The position numbers and the translations under genes were made by a program. Source: JADKCL01 sp031424495 (GTDB taxonomy: Bacteria > Bacteroidota > Bacteroidia > J057 > JADKCL01). Taken from it: 31,397 nt of DNA. Within the stretch, counting starts at the first letter, position 1. Every line of letters starts with the position of its first letter. Below, one piece after another: positions 7,993 to 16,187 of this stretch. The stretch covers positions 1-31,397 of the forward strand of contig JANPHP010000283.1 in assembly GCA_031424495.1 (NCBI GenBank), given 5' to 3'. The notes below the pieces were generated by a model. That model saw only the letters and a list, made by a program, of their open reading frames with translations, ran no database searches and was not told the DNA's origin.

Positions 7993-8721
7993 ATGAAGAA
8001 GTTTGTTCAAAACATATTGCAAAAGGTACTTGGCTTCAGGCGCTACCTATTTGTCTTTTCATTGTTCAAAATCCGCACCCTCAAGCGCGACAAGAAGGAG
8101 GGTGACTTCTTCCATTTTCTATCCATGCTTCCCCGCAACGCCAAAGTGATCGACATCGGCGCCAATATCGGGATCATGACCGCTTTGCTTGCCAAGCATT
8201 GTGACTTGGGCATTGTGCATGCCATCGAGCCGATTCCTGAAAATTTTGAGGCCTTGGGCCGCATCTGCCGGCACTTTCAATTCACCAACGTGCGTCTGCA
8301 TCAATTTGCGCTCGGCGAGGCCGAGGGGCAATTGGAAATGGTGATGCCAGAGGTCGAAAATGTGAAAATGCAGGGCCTGAGCCACGTCGTGCACGAGTCC
8401 ATTACCGAGTTCAATGAAGGCCATCGGTATGCAGTGCCCCAACATCGCCTCGATTTTCTGGTCGATATCGTAGTCGGCGTGCAAGCCATCAAAATGGACG
8501 TCGAGAACTTTGAATATTTTGTCCTCAAAGGTGCTGAGGCCGCCTTGCGACAGTTCAAGCCGATCATTTATTGTGAGCTGTGGGACAATGAAAACCGCGC
8601 CAAATGTTTCGAACTCCTGCGCAGGATTGGCTACAAAGTGTTGGTGCTGCATGGCGACAAGCTTGTCGCCTATGACCCTGCCATTCACCACAACCAAAAT
8701 TTCTTCTTCACCGCAGCATAA
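7993..8721 (+). CDS. FkbM-family SAM-dependent methyltransferase
   Basis: The protein carries methyltransferase motif I (VIDIGANIGIMTALLA, residues ~51-66), the acidic loop AIEPIPENF, and the FkbM signature AIKMDVENFEYFVLKGAEAAL followed by PIIYCELW (Asp-x-Glu then Glu-Leu). FkbM enzymes O-methylate small molecules, sugars or polysaccharides. The first ~35 residues are basic and hydrophobic (FRRYLFVFSLFKIRTLKRDKK), a common N-terminal extension that may contact the membrane. It stands alone, diverging from the adhesin gene, so the substrate is unknown; a role in surface glycan decoration would suit the context but is inference. Confidence 0.9.
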   Translation: MKKFVQNILQKVLGFRRYLFVFSLFKIRTLKRDKKEGDFFHFLSMLPRNAKVIDIGANIGIMTALLAKHCDLGIVHAIEPIPENFEALGRICRHFQFTNVRLHQFALGEAEGQLEMVMPEVENVKMQGLSHVVHESITEFNEGHRYAVPQHRLDFLVDIVVGVQAIKMDVENFEYFVLKGAEAALRQFKPIIYCELWDNENRAKCFELLRRIGYKVLVLHGDKLVAYDPAIHHNQNFFFTAA

Positions 8722-9045
8722 AAAAATATGCCTATCGGTTACTTTACCCCTCGGCCCTGAAATGTCATGTCGACCGAATCGAAGATGTAGCGGAGACATC
8801 TTGCGCCTTTCGACACACCTCCAACTGACTGCCATTACTGATGAACGGCGACTAATGGGAGTCTTAAAGTGGGGGGTGTATTTGTTGGCGCTAGATGTCT
8901 CGGCGGCGCCAGTCGGCTTGCTCGACATGACATGGTGGATACTTCAGTGATTTCATTTTTTGCTGCGATTCATTTTCCGAATGTTGAGAAGGTCGAGGGG
9001 CAAAGTTCGTGGTAGGCATAAAATCAAATGCTAATCGCTTGTTGT
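8722..9045. other. Intergenic region containing a palindromic element
   Basis: Apart from the 172-base element annotated separately, the flanks hold no gene or clear signal. The region separates convergent genes. Confidence 0.6.
8762..8933. repeat. MITE/REP-like element with 12-bp terminal inverted repeats
   Basis: The ends atgtcatgtcga (8762-8773) and tcgacatgacat (8922-8933) are perfect inverted repeats. Just inside, aagatgt/acatctt (8782-8802) form a hairpin, and agacatct at 8794-8801 recurs inverted as agatgtct at 8893-8900, so the element is symmetric at two levels. It has no coding capacity. Elements starting gtcat(g/t)tcgac with an agacatct-like inner motif are, as I recall, common between genes in Bacteroidota. 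Confidence 0.7.
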
Positions 9046-9573
9046 TCAGTTTCGCCTCCCCCGATCTGGGCCGTCCTTGTTGCCTTCAATCGTCAGGTGG
9101 TCATAACTCAGGCAGCGTTTCAATTTCCATTGCCCATTTTCCAAAATCCATAAATGGTCAAATCTGGCTATACTCCTAAAGGCAAGCGAGCCGTCCTCCA
9201 TGCGCTCATAGAAGCGGTGTTTTGCGATCTGCACTGCCCCATACAGGGTGTCGGAATTGTAGAGCGGATAGACGGTCATGCTTCCAGGAACCAATTTTCG
9301 CACCGGATGATAAGGATTGGTGCACAAACCGTCGCGAATCCCAATCACAAATTCAGTCTTGGAAAGGATGGATCCCGATTGGTCGTGGTAAAACTCGAAA
9401 TCGTCTGAGAGCAGTTGCTCAAACTGAGTCACGTCGCAAGTGTTTAAGCCGATGTCAAACAACAGGCTGTCCCGGGTCTTGATCTCATTGTATAAAGCAG
9501 TACTCGATGGAAGCTGAGCCTTGATAATCAAAGGGGCTGCAAAGAGGACCAAAAGGATAAGGTTTCTGATCAT
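9046..9573 (-). CDS. Secreted DUF4440 / SnoaL-like (NTF2 fold) protein
   Basis: The ATG at 9573 gives a clean signal peptide (MIRNLILLVLFAAPLIIKAQ); the frame extends further upstream but without sense as a leader. The mature part follows the DUF4440 pattern: an N-terminal helix with RDSLLFDIGLNTCDVTQFEQLLSDDFEF (quoted in part), a middle sheet and the closing strand pair DHLWILENGQWKLKRCLSYDH. This fold is a cone-shaped NTF2-like barrel used by ketosteroid isomerases and many proteins without known activity. The product is 175 residues and likely periplasmic or a lipid-free secreted protein. Function is not predictable. Confidence 0.8.
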   Translation of the reverse strand: MIRNLILLVLFAAPLIIKAQLPSSTALYNEIKTRDSLLFDIGLNTCDVTQFEQLLSDDFEFYHDQSGSILSKTEFVIGIRDGLCTNPYHPVRKLVPGSMTVYPLYNSDTLYGAVQIAKHRFYERMEDGSLAFRSIARFDHLWILENGQWKLKRCLSYDHLTIEGNKDGPDRGRRN

Positions 9574-9765
9574 GATCAATCGAAGCTTGAATGGAGGCAA
9601 TCGTATCGCGCGCCATTGGCAAATTACATATAAGTTGACCGGAATTTTGTCGTGAGCGGGCAAGGCTTCGTGTTTCGGCTTCCGAATTTGTGGGCAGACA
9701 ACGAAACAGTGCAAAAATTTCGCTCCTTGTGAACCAAACGCAAGCCGCAACCGTTTATCTCTCAA

Positions 9766-10326
9766 ATGTCTCCCAACACCATGTATCAATTATTCTTTGG
9801 CCTGCTAATCGCCGGCTTTTTTACGGCTTGCACACCCCGCGCCACCCCTGCAGGCGGTAGCGCAAGCGCCACTGAAACCGCTTCCGCGATCGACCGTGGT
9901 CTCAAGTTTGATTCGGCCGATACCACTTGGACCGAAAAAGTCCAGAAATCAGACGACGAATGGCGCAAGATCCTCTCGGATGAAGAGTTTGAGATCACGC
10001 GGCAGCAAGGTACCGAGCGCCCATTTACCAGTCCTTTGTATGAGCTGGAAGACAAGGGCATGTATTTTTGCACCTGCTGCGCCAATCCACTGTTCACCAG
10101 TTCGACCAAGTTTCACTCGGGCACCGGGTGGCCGAGTTATTGGAAGCCCTACGCTTCCAAAAGCGTGTCTGTGTCTACCGATGACTCGCATGGCATGTCG
10201 CGCGATGAGATTTCCTGCGCCCGTTGCGACGCACACTTGGGCCACGTCTTCAACGACGGCCCGCAACCCACCGGCTTGCGCTATTGCATGGACGGCGTGG
10301 CTTTACACTTTGTCAAATCCAAATAG
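9766..10326 (+). CDS. msrB: Peptide-methionine (R)-S-oxide reductase MsrB, lipoprotein form
   Basis: The product reduces the R epimer of methionine sulfoxide in proteins. Family signatures are complete: zinc cysteines in FCTCC (Cys102, Cys105) and CARC (Cys151, Cys154), FHSGTGWPSYW, the H-LGHVFNDGP segment and the catalytic cysteine in RYCMDG (Cys174). The N-terminus (FFGLLIAGFFTAC) looks like a lipoprotein signal with an imperfect lipobox, so repair would act in the cell envelope. A start at 9781 is equally possible. The stop is 8 bases before msrA, and the two genes form an operon closed by a terminator. The resolving cysteine found N-terminal in some MsrBs is not evident. Confidence 0.93.
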   Translation: MSPNTMYQLFFGLLIAGFFTACTPRATPAGGSASATETASAIDRGLKFDSADTTWTEKVQKSDDEWRKILSDEEFEITRQQGTERPFTSPLYELEDKGMYFCTCCANPLFTSSTKFHSGTGWPSYWKPYASKSVSVSTDDSHGMSRDEISCARCDAHLGHVFNDGPQPTGLRYCMDGVALHFVKSK

Positions 10327-10334
10327 TCTCCCTC

Positions 10335-11015
10335 ATGAAAATCAAAGCATCTGCATTGGCCACCGTGGCCCTGCTTGTCTTTGCATTCGCTTGCACGCCC
10401 AAGACGGGCGCGAGCGCGAAAGCAGAAGTCACTACACCCGTCAAAACACAGGCAGAATTGGCCAAATATCAAAAAGCGATTTTTGCCGGAGGTTGTTTTT
10501 GGTGTGAAGAAGCCGTTTTTGAAAGCATCAAGGGCGTCCAAGAGGTCATCTCGGGATACTCCGGCGGTAAGACGCAAAACCCTAGCTATGAAGAGGTCGG
10601 CGGCGGTGGCACAGGCCATGCCGAAGCCATCGAGGTCTATTACGACTCCACCGTCGTGAATTTTGCAACCCTCCTCAAGGTCTACATCGCGTCGATCGAC
10701 CCATGGCAAGTCAATGGCCAAGGTCCAGACCATGGCACGCAGTACCGCTCGATCATCTTCTACCGCAACGCGCCAGAGAAAGCGGCGGCTGAAAAGGAAC
10801 TGAACACGCTGATGCAGCAAGCAGCGTTGGAGAAACGCAAGTGCGGCGTTGAAATCCTTGCTTTTGAGAAGTTTTGGGATGCCGAAGGCTACCACCAAAA
10901 CTATGTACCCGCGCATCCAGAAAATCCATACGTGCAGCATGAGTCGATTCCAAGACTGCACCGCACGCAGGCACAGGTCAAGGACCTGGTCAAGCCCGAT
11001 AGATTGCAGCAGTAA
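10335..11015 (+). CDS. msrA: Peptide-methionine (S)-S-oxide reductase MsrA, lipoprotein form
   Basis: MsrA reduces the S epimer, complementing MsrB encoded just upstream. The catalytic motif GGCFWCEEAVFE places the nucleophile at Cys54, and GYSGG, GTGHAEAIEVYYD and DHGTQYRSIIF are intact. The N-terminus ATVALLVFAFAC, followed by a T/P/G/S/A-rich linker, resembles a lipoprotein signal. The ATG at 10335 is preferred because it begins this signal and follows msrB by 8 bases; an upstream in-frame ATG would overlap msrB. Together the pair forms an envelope methionine-repair system similar in logic to fused or paired exported Msr enzymes of other bacteria. Confidence 0.95.
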   Translation: MKIKASALATVALLVFAFACTPKTGASAKAEVTTPVKTQAELAKYQKAIFAGGCFWCEEAVFESIKGVQEVISGYSGGKTQNPSYEEVGGGGTGHAEAIEVYYDSTVVNFATLLKVYIASIDPWQVNGQGPDHGTQYRSIIFYRNAPEKAAAEKELNTLMQQAALEKRKCGVEILAFEKFWDAEGYHQNYVPAHPENPYVQHESIPRLHRTQAQVKDLVKPDRLQQ

Positions 11016-11046
11016 GCAGAGCCCATCACGGCGATGCAATACCAAG

Positions 11047-11091
11047 TTTCCTGTGCTAAGGACGAACTCCTCGGCACAGGAAATTTCCTTT
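11047..11091 (+). terminator. Terminator of the msrBA operon
   Basis: tttcctgtgc (11047-11056) pairs with gcacaggaaa (11074-11083); the loop holds an inner agga/tcct stem. The tail is tttcctttt. Since a minus-strand gene ends at 11103, it may work in both directions. Confidence 0.8.
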
Positions 11092-11102
11092 TAGGCTGAT
11101 TC

Positions 11103-11513
11103 TTAGAATGCAGTTTTGAGCCAAGCGGTATCGCTGAGCATCTCCAAGACCAACTTGAGAAGCTTGCGCAGCGACTCTTCCTTGTCTGACCAGAGCACAC
11201 AGTTTGAACCTTCTGTGTCACCTTCGATTTGTTTCTCAAAAGCGGAATCTTTGAGTTTGAGGTATTTTCGGATCAATGCCTCCCAAGCTTGGCCATCGAT
11301 TTCGATGCCAGCTTCATACATCTGATCCTCGATTTCCTCATAATCACTGCCGGCAGCCAATATCAATTGGTAGCCCAAGACTGTGCGGGCCTTGTGGTCG
11401 AGCAGCGAGACATTGATGAGCAAAGGCGTAAAGGAGTCATCCTCGTACCTGCCTTCATCGGCAACAATCGCCCTCAGTTTTGGGGGAAACTTTAATTGGT
11501 CGATTTTTAGCAT
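11103..11513 (-). CDS. Imm51-like protein, paralogue 1
   Basis: This 136-residue acidic protein is a paralogue of the product of 11808-12221: both begin (K)IDQL-FP-L, and share E(D/E)(E)IEDxM/IDAVM, a W-E-(A/D)-(L/M)-I-R-(K/E)-Y centre and a C-(V/I)-L-W near residue 105 followed by a helix ending LSD. The C-terminal half fits the pattern I associate with Imm51 immunity proteins (G-x-W-x-x-L-x-x-x-Y, E-x-x-x-C, D-x-x-x-L-x-x-L). Imm51 proteins neutralise polymorphic toxins in neighbouring-cell competition. No toxin gene is adjacent, so immunity is a hypothesis. No signal peptide; likely cytoplasmic. Confidence 0.7.
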   Translation of the reverse strand: MLKIDQLKFPPKLRAIVADEGRYEDDSFTPLLINVSLLDHKARTVLGYQLILAAGSDYEEIEDQMYEAGIEIDGQAWEALIRKYLKLKDSAFEKQIEGDTEGSNCVLWSDKEESLRKLLKLVLEMLSDTAWLKTAF

Positions 11514-11807
11514 GTAGATATCCTTCTCAAGTGCAAGTTTGATCCAAGCCCAGCAGGCCTTTCACATATTGAAGATAGGCATTTCAGCTGAGGTTTTGGA
11601 ACATTTCCAAAACAAATCGTCAAATGTGATTCACGAATGGCTGCAAGTCGTTCATCGTTAGGTTGATGACATTTCTTGTTGGGCGGACATGTGGATGATT
11701 TTTTTCCAACCCGGTTGAGGCCTTCTTCGGATCGGGCTAGCTGCACGTTCACGTAGTCCACTCCCAACCAAAAGCATGCCCCATCAGATGCCCTTAGCCG
11801 TAGCTGA

Positions 11808-12221
11808 TTAGGAAAAGAGGCGTTTTACGGCGCCTAAATCACTCAGCAGGTCGAGCACATGCCCAAATACCTTGCGAAAGGTTGACTCGTCAGGCACCCA
11901 GAGAATGCAGGTGTCGGTCTCAGACTCACTTTGCATTTTGTTTTCCAAAATCGGGTCGATGCGGTGGATGTATTCCCGAATCATGTCTTCCCAATCCAAG
12001 CCGCTTGCATCCATGTCATGGGACTCCATCACGGCATCGATCTCCTCAAAGTCCTCGCCGACCGGAATCTCGAATTGAAAACAGGTGACGTCCTCGCCTT
12101 CGAGTTCGCCCTCGACAACCAAGACCGTGATCGGGGCAAATGTGTCATCGCTCCAGATACCATCCTTGTCCAGGATCACCGCGAGGTTTTTGGGGAATAC
12201 GAGTTGATCAATTTTTTTCAT
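11808..12221 (-). CDS. Imm51-like protein, paralogue 2
   Basis: The start at 12221 (MKKIDQLVFPKNL) is chosen because it aligns with the start of its tandem paralogue; the frame could begin 33 bases upstream. The shared core is GLDWEDMIREYI, then SETDTCILW and a C-terminal helix DLLSDLGAVKRLF. The copies are clearly diverged, so the duplication is not recent or has been under diversifying change, as expected for immunity genes. The 294 bases between the copies contain no convincing gene. The Imm51 assignment is tentative. Confidence 0.7.
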   Translation of the reverse strand: MKKIDQLVFPKNLAVILDKDGIWSDDTFAPITVLVVEGELEGEDVTCFQFEIPVGEDFEEIDAVMESHDMDASGLDWEDMIREYIHRIDPILENKMQSESETDTCILWVPDESTFRKVFGHVLDLLSDLGAVKRLFS

Positions 12222-12646
12222 AACCATTGCATCGCCCAAGGTAAATAGGGCCACCGCAGTAAATTTACGAGAATTTTAGTGCCTACCCATTGATTTTGCA
12301 GCGGCTCGCATGTTTCGACAGGCCCGAATCCAGCACAAATCATTAGCAATCAATCACAAGGGTGGGTATTGAATAAAGTTCTAGCCTGTGTTTGGCCAGT
12401 CGGAGTCGTGGGAAGTGTCGATTTTTGGGTAGCCGCTGATTGATAGAAGCAGGGTCAATTTCTATGTAATATTATTGTTGTACTGATACCCGATGCACAT
12501 GATTCCACTCAGTCTTTGAAGTCGTTGTGTAAAAGTGATTGTGCCTGGCTGCGAAAATATTATGGTCGATGACGGAACGATTTTCACAGCGGGAGGAGCT
12601 ATAAAAGCCCTTGCCCAAACCGCCGAATGCCTTTACCTTTGCGCCC
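12222..12646. other. Intergenic region upstream of thiG
   Basis: Apart from the thiG promoter nothing is recognisable. I looked for a TPP riboswitch: no CUGAGA element or matching pairing partner is present. Confidence 0.6.
12611..12641 (+). promoter_or_regulatory. Promoter of thiG, apparently leaderless
   Basis: TTG (12611-12613) and TACCTTTG (12634-12641) are separated by 20 bases, an exact fit to the Bacteroidota consensus. The ATG is only 5 bases after the -7 box, so transcription should start at or within two bases of the start codon. Confidence 0.65.
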
Positions 12647-13438
12647 ATGAATCCTGTCACAGAAGACATTTGGACCCTCGGCGGAAAGCAGTTTCGTTCC
12701 CGATTGATGATCGGCACGTCGGCCTATCCAAATCCCGACCTCATGTTTCGTGCGATCGCCGCGAGTGGCGCTGAGATTGTGACAGTATCCATTCGCCGCA
12801 TCAATATGCGTCACCCTGAGCATACTTTTCTGTCGCATGATTTTATGCGCGATTACCAATTGCTGCCCAATACCAGCGGTTGTTACACCGCCAAGGAGGC
12901 CATCCTCACGGCCGAGCTCGCGCGCGAGGCGCTTGGGGTGAACTGGATCAAAGTGGAGGTAATCGGCGATGAGAAAACGCTGCTGCCCGATGCCGTGGAG
13001 TTGCTCAAGGCTTGTGAAGCCCTGATCGCCAAAGGATTTGTCGTATTGCCCTATTGCAATGACGACTTGGTGCTCTGCAAACGGCTTGCTGCCATGGGCT
13101 GCGCAGCCGTAATGCCCCTCGCATCACCGATCGGCACCGGCCTCGGCATCCGCAATGCACACAATTTGCAATTGATCCGAGACGCGATCAGCATTCCCTT
13201 GATCGTGGATGCGGGCATCGGCACGGCAAGCGATGCCGCGCAGGCCATGGAGCTCGGCTACGATGGCATCTTGCTCAACACGGCAATCGCCCAAGCACAG
13301 GATCCAGTGATGATGGCAGAAGCGATGAAGTTAGGTATTGAAGCCGGCCGCAAGGCCTTTTTGGCAGGCCGCATTCCCAAAGCCTACCACGCCAAAGCAA
13401 GCTCCCCACAGGATGGGTTGTTGTTTGGGCCGGGGTAA
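12647..13438 (+). CDS. thiG: Thiazole synthase ThiG
   Basis: ThiG makes the thiazole phosphate moiety of thiamine from deoxyxylulose phosphate, dehydroglycine and ThiS-thiocarboxylate. The 263-residue TIM barrel shows the family opening FRSRLMIGTSAYPNP, AEIVTVSIRRIN, the Schiff-base lysine in NWIKVEVIGDEKTLLPD (Lys102), and the phosphate-binding VDAGIGTASDAA and GYDGILLNTAIA segments. No other thi gene is adjacent, although thiG usually sits with thiS, thiC, thiH/thiO and thiE. The gene seems intact. The start at 12647 agrees with the promoter and with family length. Confidence 0.95.
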   Translation: MNPVTEDIWTLGGKQFRSRLMIGTSAYPNPDLMFRAIAASGAEIVTVSIRRINMRHPEHTFLSHDFMRDYQLLPNTSGCYTAKEAILTAELAREALGVNWIKVEVIGDEKTLLPDAVELLKACEALIAKGFVVLPYCNDDLVLCKRLAAMGCAAVMPLASPIGTGLGIRNAHNLQLIRDAISIPLIVDAGIGTASDAAQAMELGYDGILLNTAIAQAQDPVMMAEAMKLGIEAGRKAFLAGRIPKAYHAKASSPQDGLLFGPG

Positions 13439-13449
13439 TGATTAGTAGT

Positions 13450-13505
13450 TAGGAATGAGAAATTAGCGATTGATGAGTCATGCAATTCCTAATTTCTCAT
13501 TCCTA
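13450..13505. terminator. Bidirectional 17-bp hairpin between thiG and the S41 protease gene
   Basis: Arms 13450-13466 and 13489-13505 are perfect 17-base complements (taggaatgagaaattag and its complement). The 3' arm is partly repeated directly after it (tcctaatttctcat at 13501-13514). It lies between convergent genes; it may be a small palindromic repeat used as a terminator. Confidence 0.7.
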
Positions 13506-13524
13506 ATTTCTCATCCTCAATAAC

Positions 13525-15201
13525 TTACTTGCCCAAAATCTTGCTCACCCTAGCTGGGTCTTTGAGCACTTTGATCGCCTCCAAGATATCGGGATCCATG
13601 TCGAAGCTTGCCTCGATCTCGCCCTTGCGGTAATAATACCGGATCACGATCTCCTTCTGAAGCAAGTCTGAAATCTCACTGCGGAAATTCAGGAGGTCGA
13701 CTTGCTTTTCTTTTTGAAGCTTGGCTTCCAGCGACTTCATGTCTGCGCTGAGTTCGTCGGTATAGTGCTCCTCTTCAACGAGTTCCTTGAATTTGGTGAA
13801 TTCCTTTTCGGTTTTGGTCTCGAAGGCGAATGACTTGCCTTTGCAGAATGCGACGAAATCTGCGTAGATCTCGTCGGTGATCTTGAATTGGCGAGCCGAT
13901 GGAATCGTCTCGTGTTGCGCACGAAATTTGGTCGCATAGTCAAAAATCAAATTTTGACGCAGCAACTCTGTGGAGACCGTGTGCAGCTCTGGAATCGTCA
14001 CTTCGATGTCTGGCGCGATGCCGCCACCATCATAGACCGTGCGGCCATTGTGGGTCTTGAATGCCTTTTGCAGGCTGTCCGGAATTTTGCCGACGCTGCC
14101 GTCTTCGTTGCGGTTGCCGTAGTCGATGGCTTGGATGCAGCGCCCGCTCGGCGTGTAATACTTGGCGGTCGTGATCTTGATTTGGCTGTTGTAGCTCAGG
14201 GGGCGCGTGGTTTGCACGAGGCCCTTGCCATAGCTCCGCTGCCCGATGATGACGCCACGATCCAAGTCTTGCATCACGCCTGAAACGATCTCCGAAGCCG
14301 ATGCAGACCTGCGATTGACCAAAACCGCCAAGGGAATTTGGGCATCGACAGGGGCATTGCGTGCGGTGTAGCTCTTGAGTGAACCCTCCATTTTGCCCCG
14401 TGTCTCCACGATCATTTCGTCTTTGGGGACGAAGATGTTGCTGATGTCGATGGCCTCAAAGAGTAGTCCACCTGGATTGCCGCGCAAGTCGAGGACGACC
14501 GACTTGATGCCCGGATTTTTGGTTTTGAGGTCTTCGAGGGCGTTTTTGACTTCTTTGGCGGCGTCTGCGGTGAAGCCCGTAAGGCTGATGTAGCCGATCT
14601 CGTTGTCGATCATGCCCCAAAACGGCACGTTGAGGATTTTGATGTCGTCGCGCTCAACGTCGACCGTCAGCGGACTCGTGAGGCCCTCGCGCTCGATGGT
14701 GATTTTGAGTTTGCTTTTGGGTTGGCCCCTGAGCAAATCGCGCACGTCGATATTCTTGGAGTTGTCAGTGTTGATCTTTTCATTGTCGATTTGGATGATC
14801 ACATCGCCTGCGCGCAAACCTGCCTTTGCGGCCGGACTGTCTTCATAGGGCTCTGTGATGATCACCTTGTTGTCATGCCTGCCGACCATGGCGCCGATGC
14901 CGCCATATTGGCCGGTGCTCATGAAGCGGTAGTCTTCGATTTCGGCGGCGCTGATGTAATTGGTGTAGGGGTCGAGCGACTTGAGCATCGCCTCCATGCC
15001 TGTGCGCATGAAGTCGGTAGGCTCGATGTCGTCGACATAGTTGGTATGCACCTCACGGTACATTTTGCCAAAAATGTCGAGGTTTTTGGAAATTTCGAAG
15101 TAGTCGTCGCCAGCTGGGCGAGCGACAAAACCCACTGCTGTGAGCATCACTGCGGGCACGATTGCCAGCAACCATTTGCGTTTCAAGTTCATTTTGCGCA
15201 T
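13525..15201 (-). CDS. S41 family C-terminal processing protease
   Basis: The start at 15201 has gaaggtg five bases upstream and opens a membrane-anchor/signal segment (LKRKWLLAIVPAVMLTAVGF). Then come an N-terminal helical domain, a PDZ domain (~99-185, YGGIGAMV, AAKAGLRAGDVIIQID) and the protease core. The catalytic serine lies in RRSASASE (299-304) and the lysine in SYGKGLVQ (Lys326). CtpA/Tsp-type enzymes cleave C-termini of envelope proteins. The C-terminal ~170 residues form a helical extension usual in the Bacteroidota members. It follows yidD on the same strand, an arrangement common in Bacteroidota. The enzyme should be periplasmic and membrane-tethered. Confidence 0.95.
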   Translation of the reverse strand: MRKMNLKRKWLLAIVPAVMLTAVGFVARPAGDDYFEISKNLDIFGKMYREVHTNYVDDIEPTDFMRTGMEAMLKSLDPYTNYISAAEIEDYRFMSTGQYGGIGAMVGRHDNKVIITEPYEDSPAAKAGLRAGDVIIQIDNEKINTDNSKNIDVRDLLRGQPKSKLKITIEREGLTSPLTVDVERDDIKILNVPFWGMIDNEIGYISLTGFTADAAKEVKNALEDLKTKNPGIKSVVLDLRGNPGGLLFEAIDISNIFVPKDEMIVETRGKMEGSLKSYTARNAPVDAQIPLAVLVNRRSASASEIVSGVMQDLDRGVIIGQRSYGKGLVQTTRPLSYNSQIKITTAKYYTPSGRCIQAIDYGNRNEDGSVGKIPDSLQKAFKTHNGRTVYDGGGIAPDIEVTIPELHTVSTELLRQNLIFDYATKFRAQHETIPSARQFKITDEIYADFVAFCKGKSFAFETKTEKEFTKFKELVEEEHYTDELSADMKSLEAKLQKEKQVDLLNFRSEISDLLQKEIVIRYYYRKGEIEASFDMDPDILEAIKVLKDPARVSKILGK

Positions 15202-15353
15202 CACCTTCACTCTTAATGTCTTGAATTTCGGTATTAAAAGTTCAAACGTCAAATCTCAGTCAAAATTGCACCCCGCATCGATTTCGAGCAGTGGGCGGTT
15301 TGGGCAGGACAATGTATGGCTCACTTACCAATCAAAGCTCCGGTCGCCCAAAT

Positions 15354-15572
15354 TCAAGGAACGGGATCATGCCCATGGCCACCCCAAGGATGGCAAGACA
15401 TGAGCCGCCGCACGGTCAGATAAAATCCGCGAAACGGGCCATGCTTTTGCAAGGCTTCCACCGCATAACGCGAACAAGTGGGTTGGTAACGGCAGGAAGA
15501 GGGAATGAATGGAGAGAGAGCTACTTGGTAGAAGCGAACAAAACGTATCAGAATGTAGCTCAGCACCTTCAA
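15354..15572 (-). CDS. yidD: Membrane protein insertion efficiency factor YidD
   Basis: The 72-residue protein has the complete YidD signature: FYQVALSPFIPSSCRYQPTCSRYAVEAL (key residues C-R-Y-x-P-T-C-S) and the C-terminal CHPWGGHGHDPVP. YidD assists Sec/YidC-dependent insertion of inner-membrane proteins and has an amphipathic N-terminal helix. Its ATG overlaps the rnpA stop by four bases, so both are probably translated together, as in most bacteria. Confidence 0.97.
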   Translation of the reverse strand: MKVLSYILIRFVRFYQVALSPFIPSSCRYQPTCSRYAVEALQKHGPFRGFYLTVRRLMSCHPWGGHGHDPVP

Positions 15573-15952
15573 AACTTTTTTGCCAATTGCCGCAACGCTT
15601 GCCGCATATCTTGCTCAATTTCTTTAAAACTACGGATTTCTCTTGAATTGTATTTGAATAACAAGGCCAGATTTTTGCCTTGTTCCAAGAGTTGTGCAAT
15701 CAGTGGTGCTTTGTGGAGCCGATAGGCTTCCCGCATGCGGCGTTTGATCAGGTTGCGGTCTACAGCCCGTTTAAAATCGCGCTTGGTGGCCACGATGGCG
15801 ACTTGGCAAGGTGAGTCGATGAGCTCAGGTGGCAAGTCAAAGTAAAAGGACACACGAATACGACCGGCGTAAAACGATTGTTTGGCGTCGATTAAAATAG
15901 CAAAGCCGCGCTTAGAGCACAGCTTTTCACTCTTGGAGAAGGTATTCTGCAA
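15569..15952 (-). CDS. rnpA: Ribonuclease P protein component
   Basis: RnpA binds RNase P RNA and helps mature tRNA 5' ends. The RNR motif is intact (KRAVDRNLIKRRMREAYR), preceded by the VAIVATKRDFKRAV strand-helix. Length (127 aa) is typical. It sits between rpmH and yidD, the near-universal order, and should be cotranscribed from the rpmH promoter. Confidence 0.96.
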   Translation of the reverse strand: MQNTFSKSEKLCSKRGFAILIDAKQSFYAGRIRVSFYFDLPPELIDSPCQVAIVATKRDFKRAVDRNLIKRRMREAYRLHKAPLIAQLLEQGKNLALLFKYNSREIRSFKEIEQDMRQALRQLAKKF

Positions 15953-15994
15953 GATTTCTATTCCTCAATGAGGAGGCTACCGATCCCGAAGGGA

Positions 15995-16153
15995 TCAGTA
16001 CTTGTGGCGATGCTCGTCGCTCACGGTGAGCTTGTGACGGCCTTTTGCACGACGTGCGTTCAATACGCGCTGGCCGTTTTTAGTCTCCATGCGAGTGCGG
16101 AAACCATGCTTATTTTTCCGCTTACGCTGACTAGGTTGAAATGTGCGCTTCAT
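15995..16153 (-). CDS. rpmH: 50S ribosomal protein L34
   Basis: A 52-codon frame translates to MKRTFQPSQRKRKNKHGFRT followed by RMETKNGQRVLNARRAKGRH and a short tail ending HRHKY, a full-length L34. The typical Lys/Arg density and the N-terminal MKRTFQPS are diagnostic. It precedes rnpA by 42 bases and has its own strong promoter. Confidence 0.97.
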   Translation of the reverse strand: MKRTFQPSQRKRKNKHGFRTRMETKNGQRVLNARRAKGRHKLTVSDEHRHKY

Positions 16154-16187
16154 TGTATTTTAGATCTTATTTCCCGAACAGGGGACG

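Noticed and set aside
8722..9045. Remnant insertion sequence around the palindromic element
   Set aside because: No transposase-like coding trace in any frame; only non-coding palindromes.
11507..11767. An 86-codon minus-strand frame between the Imm51-like genes
   Set aside because: No family pattern, poor composition and overlap with the start of the neighbouring gene.
12222..12646. TPP riboswitch ahead of thiG
   Set aside because: The CUGAGA and pyrophosphate-binding conserved elements are absent.
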